NCBI GenBank assembly: GCA_002338145.1
Contig: DDHP01000022.1
Span: forward strand, 1-6,904
Reading direction: 5' to 3'
DNA from: Deferribacteraceae bacterium UBA1873
GTDB lineage: Bacteria > Chrysiogenota > Deferribacteres > Deferribacterales > Flexistipitaceae
Length of the DNA: 6,904 nt
Shown here: positions 1-5,842 of the stretch, in pieces
Layout of the letters: every line of letters begins with the position of its first letter
Numbering within the stretch: position 1 is the stretch's first letter
Notes under the pieces: generated by a model
Told to the model about the DNA's origin: nothing
Seen by the model: only the letters and a program-made list of their open reading frames with translations
Database searches by the model: none
Position numbers and translations under genes: made by a program

Positions 1-34
1 AAACTTCTGACACCCTGCAGCATTATCCGTTTCT

Positions 35-51
35 CACACTTACGAAGTGTG
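35..51. repeat. Short perfect hairpin (7-bp stem)
   Basis: CACACTT (35-41) and AAGTGTG (45-51) are perfect reverse complements around a 3-base loop. It belongs to a series of three hairpins in this region (with 78-94 and 155-173) whose stems differ in sequence but remain complementary. Confidence 0.6.
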
Positions 52-60
52 GGTTGGGAC

Positions 61-115
61 GTCAGAGATTTCTCTTCACCACCTTACCGGTGGTTCATCG
101 AAATGACAGTTTTTT
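61..115 (+). terminator. Possible intrinsic terminator made from a repeat unit
   Basis: The arms GTCA (61-64) and TTTC (69-72), split by a four-base bulge, can pair with GAAATGAC (100-107). Inside sits a perfect 6-bp hairpin, ACCACC (78-83) with GGTGGT (89-94). A run of six T (110-115) starts two bases after the outer stem. This could end transcription of an unseen upstream gene reading to the right. The structure is imperfect and belongs to the dispersed repeat family, so termination is an inference. Confidence 0.3.
78..94. repeat. Short perfect hairpin (6-bp stem)
   Basis: ACCACC (78-83) pairs with GGTGGT (89-94) around the 5-base loop TTACC. It is embedded between the GAGATTTCTC and ATCGAAATGACAG halves of a repeat unit (64-109), the position where other members of the family carry unrelated sequence. 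Confidence 0.6.
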
Positions 116-154
116 GTCTAACAGCTATAGCTAAATAGGATGTTACACATATTT

Positions 155-173
155 ACCAGTCTAAAAGACTGGT
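155..173. repeat. Short perfect hairpin (8-bp stem)
   Basis: ACCAGTCT (155-162) and AGACTGGT (166-173) are perfect reverse complements with a 3-base AAA loop. This is the strongest of the three small hairpins upstream of accD. It lies just left of the imperfect inverted repeat at 186-315 and has no T-run after it, so it does not look like an intrinsic terminator. Confidence 0.6.
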
Positions 174-185
174 GCTAGCCGCAGG

Positions 186-315
186 CATTCTTCCGAGCGG
201 AACGAAGTGTAGTCGAGGAATCTCATTGTGGGGTATTATTGACCTGACCCTTTTTTACCTCGTGAAACTGCGGTAGAGATCTCTCCGCTCCACTCCGTTC
301 CGGTCGAGATGACAG
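186..315. repeat. Imperfect inverted repeat, member of a dispersed family
   Basis: The left arm (186-224, containing TTCCGAGCGGAACGAAG) and the right arm (276-314, ending TCGAGATGACA) are inverted copies of each other. By hand alignment about 26 of 39 positions match, around a ~51-base unrelated centre. There is no coding capacity, so it resembles a small non-autonomous palindromic element or intergenic repeat. The end of the right arm recurs inverted at the right edge of the window (6883-6904). I do not recognise a named family. Confidence 0.55.
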
Positions 316-319
316 AAAA

Positions 320-346
320 CTGTTATTCCGAGCAAAGCCGAAGAAT
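320..346. repeat. Partial repeat unit (half-copy)
   Basis: This starts CTGTTATTCCGAGC and ends GAAGAATTT, a shortened version of the 186-224 arm. It lies head-to-head with the end of the 276-315 arm: ACAG (312-315), four A, then CTGT (320-323) form a small hairpin at the junction. The same junction design, with a longer stem, is seen at 6871-6890. Confidence 0.45.
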
Positions 347-449
347 TTACTTGCCAAATAACGCTATAGATTTATTACTTCCTGCAAAATGCGCGCAATT
401 AACATTATATATACTATTATTGCAAAAATTGGATGATGCCAGCTGATTT

Positions 450-477
450 TTGTCTTGCATCTTCTTTTAAATACTAT
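450..477 (+). promoter_or_regulatory. Possible sigma-70 promoter for accD
   Basis: TTGTCT (450-455) and TACTAT (472-477) match the -35 and -10 consensus at 4 of 6 positions each, spaced by 16 bases. A start site near 484 would give a leader of roughly 30 bases before the accD start. AT-rich DNA gives such matches easily. An alternative -10, TATAAA, lies at 475-480, so this is a candidate only. Confidence 0.3.
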
Positions 478-497
478 AAACTATTTACTCCAAATCC

Positions 498-504
498 AGG
501 AGGT
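498..504 (+). promoter_or_regulatory. Strong Shine-Dalgarno that sets the accD start
   Basis: AGGAGGT lies 7 bases upstream of the ATG at 512. An in-frame TTG at 455 would add 19 residues that resemble nothing in AccD and has no comparable ribosome binding site, so 512 is preferred. Confidence 0.85.
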
Positions 505-511
505 ACGAAAT

Positions 512-1357
512 ATGGGACTAAAAAACCTTTTATTCGATAAGATAAAAAAAGTAAAAACAAACAGAAAAAAGGAAATCAAGGAAAACCTTTGGATAAAATG
601 CGATAAATGTCACGAAATCAGTTACACGGATGAAATCAAAAAAAATTTCCACGCATGCCCCTCATGCGGCTATCATTTTAGAATTTCTGGCAGAGAAAAA
701 ATTGATTTAATCTTGGATGAAAACTCTTTTGTGGAAATCGATAAAAACCTTACATCTCTGGATCCTTTAAAATTCAGAGATTCAAAAAAATATTCAGACA
801 GACTTAAAGCTGCAATCAAAAAAACACAGATAAATGATGCTTTTATTTCCGGCGCAGGCAGTATAAACGGTAAAAGTGTCAGCATCGGTGCCTTTGAATT
901 TAGTTTTTTAGGCGGCAGTATGGGCAGCGTTGTCGGAGAAAAGATTTCGAGACTTATTGAATCAGCCATTGTCAATAAAAATCATGTAATAACAATCAGT
1001 TGTTCAGGCGGAGCAAGAATGCAGGAAAGTATACTTTCACTTATGCAGATGGCAAAGACCTCAGCAGCGCTGAAAAGACTGGAACGTTCCGGCCTTGCAC
1101 ATATAAGCATACTCACCAATCCTACCACAGGAGGAGTAACAGCAAGTTTTGCAATGTTGGGCGATGTTATAATAGCTGAGCCTGAAGCTCTTATCGGTTT
1201 TGCAGGTCCCAGGGTTATAGAGCAGACAATACGACAGAAGCTTCCGGAAGGATTCCAGAAGTCAGAATTCCTCCTGGAGCACGGTATGGTGGATATGGTT
1301 CTCCACAGAAAGGATTGGAAACCCACTATCTCCAAAATGCTGGATTTTTTTGGTTAA
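512..1357 (+). CDS. accD: Acetyl-CoA carboxylase, carboxyltransferase subunit beta (AccD)
   Basis: AccD is the beta half of the carboxyltransferase that moves CO2 from carboxybiotin to acetyl-CoA, giving malonyl-CoA for fatty-acid synthesis in the cytoplasm. The 281-residue length is normal for the family. The N-terminal zinc ribbon is intact (C30, C33, C49, C52). The crotonase-like core follows, with SCSGGARMQE (163-172), NPTTGGVTASFAMLGD (203-218), GFAGPRVIEQT (229-239) and LPEGFQKSEFLLEHGMVD (244-261), which carry the acyl-CoA-binding and oxyanion-hole glycines. The start at 512 is backed by an AGGAGGT seven bases upstream. The partner gene accA is not in this window, and separation of the two is common. 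Its stop is directly followed by folC, an adjacency also found in E. coli. I see nothing unusual in the protein. Confidence 0.97.
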   Translation: MGLKNLLFDKIKKVKTNRKKEIKENLWIKCDKCHEISYTDEIKKNFHACPSCGYHFRISGREKIDLILDENSFVEIDKNLTSLDPLKFRDSKKYSDRLKAAIKKTQINDAFISGAGSINGKSVSIGAFEFSFLGGSMGSVVGEKISRLIESAIVNKNHVITISCSGGARMQESILSLMQMAKTSAALKRLERSGLAHISILTNPTTGGVTASFAMLGDVIIAEPEALIGFAGPRVIEQTIRQKLPEGFQKSEFLLEHGMVDMVLHRKDWKPTISKMLDFFG

Positions 1358-2503
1358 ATGAATGCCTTTTCAAAAAACAGTACAATAACCCGTTCTTTTT
1401 CCGGGTTTTTCTATGAGAAAAATGAGTTCAAAACGTTGGATCTCACGCTGAATCGCATCATCTCAGCGGTGGCAGATACTGGGTTCAATGAAGACAGTCT
1501 GGGGTTTGCCATCCATATTGCAGGTACTAACGGGAAAGGCTCCACAGCGCATTATCTGGCGCAAATGTTTGAAATGTCCGGTTTTAATGTGGGGCTGTAT
1601 ACCTCACCTCACATCACAGATATAACAGAGCGCATACGCTTTAATTCGCAAAACATACCTGCTGATACATTTGAAAAATTTTTTAATGAATCCAAAAATC
1701 TGATTCACACATACAGTCTCACTTTTTTTGAGGCCCTTACTCTGATAGCTTTTAGGTACTTCGCCAAACAAAAACCTGATTTCACGGTAATAGAGACAGG
1801 ACTTGGCGGCACATATGATGCTACCAATATAATTTCAAAAAAACTACCCGTAATAACAACAATTGCCAAAGATCACTCCGCTTATCTGGGGGAAAATATT
1901 TATGAAATCATAAATGAAAAACTGGGCATCTGTCGGGACAACAGAGAAATATTTATCGGTGCAAACAAACCTTTTGTCTATGAATATATAGAAAATGTAC
2001 TGAAAGGTAAGACCATACACAAAGTAAAACCCATTTTTGATAGTTACAATGCCAATAATCTGAATCTCGCATCTACCGTATTTACACACTTAACCGGGAA
2101 AACTCCCCCTGCATGCGAGACACTTACTGCCCCGCCATGCCGGATGGAGAAAATCGGCAAATTTACACTGGATGGCGGGCATAACGTCTCGGCTATCCTT
2201 AGCCTGACAAAATCTCCGGAAAAATATGATGCAATAATTTTTTCATGCACCAAAGACAGGAATCCCGAAACAATGCTAAAACTGTTAAAGAAAAAAACAG
2301 ATACGATTTTCCTGACAGAAATACCAGATAATGACAGAAGTATAAAAATAACAGAGATTGACATTAACGGTATTTCCAAGCTAAAAGAACCAAGAAAACT
2401 AATAAAAGAACTAATAAAAGACACAGGCACTCGTAATGTTTTAATAACAGGTTCGCTGTACTTTTGTGCCTACTGCAGAACGATTTTAGAGGATATGTTT
2501 TGA
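1358..2503 (+). CDS. folC: Dihydrofolate synthase / folylpolyglutamate synthase (FolC), short and divergent
   Basis: This Mur-ligase-type enzyme uses ATP to join glutamate to dihydropteroate and/or to folates in the cytoplasm. Visible motifs are the P-loop GTNGKGST (56-63), SPHITDITERI (83-93), TFFEALTLIAF (122-132), GLGGTYDATN (148-157), KDHSAYLGE (171-179), EKLGI (187-191, K188 being the expected carbamylated lysine), DGGHN (272-276) and GSLYF (365-369). At 381 residues it is about 40 shorter than the E. coli enzyme. Much of the loss lies near 215-235, before the NANNLNLAS segment. The usual GLGGR has T for R (152), and the usual PGR is PCR (260-262). The ATG follows the accD stop with no Shine-Dalgarno, so translation is probably coupled. 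All core motifs survive, so it should be active, but whether it has one or both activities cannot be told. Confidence 0.9.
   Translation: MNAFSKNSTITRSFSGFFYEKNEFKTLDLTLNRIISAVADTGFNEDSLGFAIHIAGTNGKGSTAHYLAQMFEMSGFNVGLYTSPHITDITERIRFNSQNIPADTFEKFFNESKNLIHTYSLTFFEALTLIAFRYFAKQKPDFTVIETGLGGTYDATNIISKKLPVITTIAKDHSAYLGENIYEIINEKLGICRDNREIFIGANKPFVYEYIENVLKGKTIHKVKPIFDSYNANNLNLASTVFTHLTGKTPPACETLTAPPCRMEKIGKFTLDGGHNVSAILSLTKSPEKYDAIIFSCTKDRNPETMLKLLKKKTDTIFLTEIPDNDRSIKITEIDINGISKLKEPRKLIKELIKDTGTRNVLITGSLYFCAYCRTILEDMF
1387..1410 (+). terminator. Terminator-like hairpin inside the 5' end of folC
   Basis: AACCCG (1387-1392) pairs with CGGGTT (1402-1407) across a 9-base loop. The T-run 1406-1410 follows the GGG directly and continues with CT. 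It sits about 30 bases into folC and about 30 bases past the accD stop, as an intrinsic terminator after accD would. Ribosomes translating folC would disrupt it. The stem is only 6 bp, so termination is likely partial if it occurs. Confidence 0.3.
2488..2493 (+). promoter_or_regulatory. Ribosome binding site for lptD (supports a TTG start)
   Basis: AGAGGA lies 6 bases upstream of TTG 2500-2502, inside the end of folC. It supports starting lptD at this TTG rather than at the TTG at 2464, which would place 12 extra residues before the signal peptide. Confidence 0.65.
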
Positions 2504-4680
2504 AAAAAGTCTTTATATTGTTTTGTTTAATAATCATTTCTTTACAGACTGTACACGCAGAGAATAAAGTGACACTGGAGGCTGACAGTGTCACATCCCA
2601 GGATAATAACACAATCCGGGCAGAGGGAAATGTACTGATAATCTACGATAATATGACCCTGACTGCTGAGAAAGTTATGTACAAAAAGGATAAAAATTTT
2701 GCAAAAGCATGGGATAATGTCACCCTTAAAGAAAATGATAACATTCTGCACGCTTCATACATGGAAATAGACCTGGACACGAAAAAAGGAACAATTGAAA
2801 ATGGAAACGGTTTTTACAAACCCTACTACTATTTCAGAGCAAAACAAATAGACAAGATCGGCGAAAATAATTATATACTTCACGACAGCAGAATGTCCAG
2901 CTGCAGCGGAGAGGTACCTGACTGGTCAATTAGTGCCAAAAAGACAAAAATAGATTCCGGACAATACTTCCGCGCCGCTCATGCCACAGCAAATATAAAA
3001 AATTTCCCTGTTTTGTATACGCCATATTTTTTATGGCCTATAAAAAGAGAAAGGGAAAGCGGATTTTTAGTCCCATCGTTCGGATACAGCTCTGATATCG
3101 GTACATTTTTTACGCCCAAATATTTTTGGAACATTGATGTGGACAAGGACCTGACCGTGGGCACAAACCTGTACTCTTTCAGAGGGGTACAGTTTTTATC
3201 AGAGTTCAGATATAACAAAAGCAAACGTGAAAATATCTATCTTTATGGAGAGTATATTAATGACAGTGGCTCAGAAGCCAACAAGACCAAACGATGGAAA
3301 ATAGTAAATAAAAGTAACATTTATTTAACAGATGATATTGAACTGAGGTTTAACACCGATTATGTGTCCGACTTCAGATACAAAAGAGATTTCAACGATT
3401 ACACTATGACGAAAATTAAAGGCGATATTGAAGACGATTCCGAAAACTCTTACATAAATGAAATAAGGCTTAATGTATACAAAACATACGCTAATTTATA
3501 CATAAGATACAGAGATGAGATGGAATTTTATGACCAAAACAATGGATACAGAAAAAGCCATTTAATAAGGCAGCCGGAAATTACACTGGAGAAGAATTTC
3601 ATCAATGCAAAATTACTGTATCTGGATTACCATCTGGATTACAACAGGCTGAAGAAAACCACAAGAAATTACATTGACGAAAACAATAAAAACACCTCCG
3701 CAACAACATTAGACCGTTACCATGGCTACCTCAGATTTTACAAACCGATACAAATGAAAATATTTACCTTCACTCCGCATTATAAGCAATACTATACTAG
3801 ATGGTCCAACTATAACAAAACATTTAATGTTGCCGAATACAAAGAAAAAGACTGGATGCAGATATCTGCAGATGAAAACGCAGTCTCCAGAAGAACCTAT
3901 GAAATCGGATACAAAATATCATTTAATGAAATTTACAAAAATTATAAATATTTTAAACATTCCATATACAACACTTTTTCCTACACCCAAACACCTAATC
4001 TGGATCAATCAGGTATTCCAGATTTGATAGAGGATGATATAATAGAGGAAGAAAAGCTCTATGAATATACAATTACAAACTATTTTCAGGCAGATAACTG
4101 GGATATAAGACAGTCATTCAAACAAGGATACGATGTAGCCCTTGAAGATGAAAATTTTGTTCCCCTCGAAACAAAACTGGATTTTAACTACCGTTCACTG
4201 GTAACCGCTAACTTTGAAAACCATTACAATCATTACGAAGATACCACGGAATATATGAAAAATCGATTATATGTAGAATACAAGAACTTTTATTTATCTA
4301 CGGAATTAATATATGACAAAGAAAATTTCGATACAGATGATATTGCTGGAATAAACTTCACGGAGGATGAAGATTACAATACTTCCCTCAAATCAACAGC
4401 GGGCATCAAAATAGACCCTTATGAGTTTGAAGTCAGTCATGAGTCATATAAATACATGGAAAAATTTAAATATAACTTCAGCGACTTTTCAACTCAGGAA
4501 TATTCTGTCAGAGCAATCTACAACTCAGACTGCTGGAGCCTTGGTCTCCTTTACTCAGTGGAAAAATACGACAAAATCACCAAAGACGGCATAAATACAG
4601 ATAATGAAAAAAAGATATTTGTGGTATTAAATCTTAAAGGACTGGGAGGAACAGAAAGGGAAATATTCACCAGACAATAA
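2500..4680 (+). CDS. lptD: LPS-assembly outer membrane protein LptD (OstA/Imp)
   Basis: LptD is the outer-membrane barrel that, with LptE, inserts lipopolysaccharide into the outer leaflet. From the TTG at 2500 it has 726 residues. The signal peptide is clear: KK at 2-3, a hydrophobic core at 4-15 and a VHA site at 18-20. An LptA-like OstA domain follows (about 22-150; VTLEADSV, RAEGNVLI, LTAEKVMY). Next comes the conserved junction FPVLYTPYFLWPIKRE (169-184) with GFLVPSFG (188-195), then a long, tyrosine-rich barrel of alternating strands ending in LKGLGG (712-717). The mature protein has only two cysteines, C135 (SSCSGE) and C678 (SDCW). Residues ~505-518 form a very acidic stretch, probably an outer loop. 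The TTG start overlaps the folC stop by 4 bases, and AGAGGA at 2488 serves as the binding site. No lptE is seen nearby. Confidence 0.95.
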   Translation: MKKVFILFCLIIISLQTVHAENKVTLEADSVTSQDNNTIRAEGNVLIIYDNMTLTAEKVMYKKDKNFAKAWDNVTLKENDNILHASYMEIDLDTKKGTIENGNGFYKPYYYFRAKQIDKIGENNYILHDSRMSSCSGEVPDWSISAKKTKIDSGQYFRAAHATANIKNFPVLYTPYFLWPIKRERESGFLVPSFGYSSDIGTFFTPKYFWNIDVDKDLTVGTNLYSFRGVQFLSEFRYNKSKRENIYLYGEYINDSGSEANKTKRWKIVNKSNIYLTDDIELRFNTDYVSDFRYKRDFNDYTMTKIKGDIEDDSENSYINEIRLNVYKTYANLYIRYRDEMEFYDQNNGYRKSHLIRQPEITLEKNFINAKLLYLDYHLDYNRLKKTTRNYIDENNKNTSATTLDRYHGYLRFYKPIQMKIFTFTPHYKQYYTRWSNYNKTFNVAEYKEKDWMQISADENAVSRRTYEIGYKISFNEIYKNYKYFKHSIYNTFSYTQTPNLDQSGIPDLIEDDIIEEEKLYEYTITNYFQADNWDIRQSFKQGYDVALEDENFVPLETKLDFNYRSLVTANFENHYNHYEDTTEYMKNRLYVEYKNFYLSTELIYDKENFDTDDIAGINFTEDEDYNTSLKSTAGIKIDPYEFEVSHESYKYMEKFKYNFSDFSTQEYSVRAIYNSDCWSLGLLYSVEKYDKITKDGINTDNEKKIFVVLNLKGLGGTEREIFTRQ

Positions 4681-4777
4681 AAAAATATTGAATTAGATAT
4701 ATAGTTACTATACTATGCCGCATTCCAAATACTCAAATCAAAGGATAGCCAAAATAAAGACAAAAGATGTTTTCAAA
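4681..4777 (+). promoter_or_regulatory. Gap after lptD with a possible internal promoter
   Basis: No hairpin with a T-run follows lptD, so read-through into the next gene is likely. TTGAAT (4688-4693) and TATACT (4709-4714), 15 bases apart, could form a weak sigma-70 promoter. Its transcripts would begin near 4721, after the ATG at 4715 but before the ATG at 4778, which fits the later start. The spacing is shorter than ideal, so this is tentative. Confidence 0.3.
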
Positions 4778-5842
4778 ATGATAAGAGTAGCCGTCATACT
4801 AATCATATTAATTTTTTCAGCTAATGTTGCCTTTGCTGTTATAATTGAAAGTGAAGGTACTGCAGTTATCAAAGAAGGCAATATCAAAGAAGCTGACAGA
4901 CTTGCGCTGCAAAATGCTCTGATAAACGGATTAAACAAATATTACGCCGATTCAGGCAAGCAGGATATTCCTGAAGTCACTCCGGAATTTTTTAAATTTA
5001 TCAACTACTATCGTATACTTAACAGAGGAGTGGAAAACTTTACCGTTAAATACAACGTACAGGTAAAGCTGGACGAAGTGGCAATTGACGATCTCAAATA
5101 CTTTTTGAACAATTTTGTGCATTCCGCCATTTACTACATTGATTTTCAGGGTAAAACACCTTCTTTTATAAAGGAGGAAAGACAAGGTATTTCTGATCTA
5201 AGTAAAAATATAGTCAACATATTTAATGAATACAACTTCACCACAAAGTACCAGCAGGACCTCGATATGCAGCTTCCGGAAGAAGCAGATTTTCAGGATG
5301 TTATAACACTTTTCGGCTCAAGCAGAGCAAAATATCTGTTTTATTTTACCATAGAAGCAGAAATGAATAGCCTCGACAGCAATGTTTTGTCCAGAGTTAT
5401 CCTATTGACAAATATTTACAAAAAAGACAGCAAGTTTAGAGAGATTAAATCCGTAGCATCTGCCATCAGAGGGACAAATGAAGAAAGTTTTATAGAAGCC
5501 TTCAGAAAAAGTATGACCAACACCCTCAAATATGTCAGACAAAATCTTATTGAACTGCCCGAATCGAATATTCCCACGAAAAATATACAGTTAATAACCA
5601 AAAACTTCGGTTCAGTGGGTAACATACAAAACCTAATGAATGATTTAAAGGATAAAAATATCATTTTAGACTTTAAAGTCCTCCGCTATGCCAGAAATGA
5701 TATGCAGATGGAGATATTGACAAAATTCTCCAAAGATGATCTCACTGACAAGCTGAACACATATGCGGAGAAATACAAATTTTCCACTGACAGCAGTGGG
5801 GATCACATTATACTTAACTTCGACGGGACTAATAAAATATGA
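4778..5842 (+). CDS. Secreted or periplasmic protein of unknown function, FlgT-like N-terminus
   Basis: I do not recognise a named gene. From ATG 4778 (354 residues) the first 20 residues are a textbook signal peptide: MIRVAV, a run of I/L/V, and a VAFA cleavage site. An ATG at 4715 would add 21 polar residues and also lacks a Shine-Dalgarno, so the start is uncertain. Residues ~22-100 (ESEGTAVIKEGNIKEAD, LALQNALINGL, YRILNRGVENFTVKYNVQVKL) follow the layout of the FlgT N-terminal domain: an EG-A strand, a helix rich in AxxxALxxAL, then a Y-V-V strand. Residues ~115-255 alternate strands and helices, possibly like FlgT's TolB-N-like middle domain. Residues ~268-350 look like a beta-alpha-beta module. 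There are no cysteines and no lipobox, so it is not a lipoprotein. It lies between lptD and a DHH gene, the latter overlapping by ATGA. An envelope role is inferred from the signal peptide and the lptD neighbour only. Confidence 0.8.
   Translation: MIRVAVILIILIFSANVAFAVIIESEGTAVIKEGNIKEADRLALQNALINGLNKYYADSGKQDIPEVTPEFFKFINYYRILNRGVENFTVKYNVQVKLDEVAIDDLKYFLNNFVHSAIYYIDFQGKTPSFIKEERQGISDLSKNIVNIFNEYNFTTKYQQDLDMQLPEEADFQDVITLFGSSRAKYLFYFTIEAEMNSLDSNVLSRVILLTNIYKKDSKFREIKSVASAIRGTNEESFIEAFRKSMTNTLKYVRQNLIELPESNIPTKNIQLITKNFGSVGNIQNLMNDLKDKNIILDFKVLRYARNDMQMEILTKFSKDDLTDKLNTYAEKYKFSTDSSGDHIILNFDGTNKI

Larger units (their letters stand above)
1..511. other. Non-coding region upstream of accD, mostly repeats
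   Basis: I see no credible gene here on either strand. Positions 1 to about 346 are a patchwork of short palindromes and half-palindromes of one degenerate family, with arms resembling GAGAT-CTC...TCGA-ATGACAG or the reverse complement. From about 350 to 511 the sequence is AT-rich single-copy-looking DNA, with a probable promoter and the accD ribosome binding site. No tail of an upstream gene is visible, so the left neighbour of accD is unknown. Confidence 0.75.

Noticed and set aside
1..350. CRISPR array or other regular repeat array
   Set aside because: The repeats are degenerate, inverted, of different lengths and irregularly spaced, with no unique spacers of constant size.
390..397. TGCGCGCA palindrome as an operator
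   Set aside because: An 8-base palindrome alone is too short to call, and it matches no regulator site that I can name with confidence.
455..511. Longer AccD from the TTG at 455
   Set aside because: The extra 19 residues have no AccD character, and the AGGAGGT at 498-504 points to ATG 512.
638..645. Run of eight A in accD as a programmed frameshift site
   Set aside because: The frame is intact on both sides and encodes conserved AccD. A-runs are common in this AT-rich DNA.
2464..2499. LptD start at TTG 2464
   Set aside because: It would put 12 residues before an otherwise ideal signal peptide and has no ribosome binding site. TTG 2500 has one.
3827..4027. A 66-residue reading frame overlapping lptD
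   Set aside because: It lies inside lptD in another frame, with no domain and no ribosome binding site. The lptD frame there continues a barrel pattern.
4715..4777. Upstream start (ATG 4715) for the FlgT-like protein
   Set aside because: It has no Shine-Dalgarno and adds 21 polar residues before the signal peptide. It cannot be ruled out, so the start is marked uncertain.
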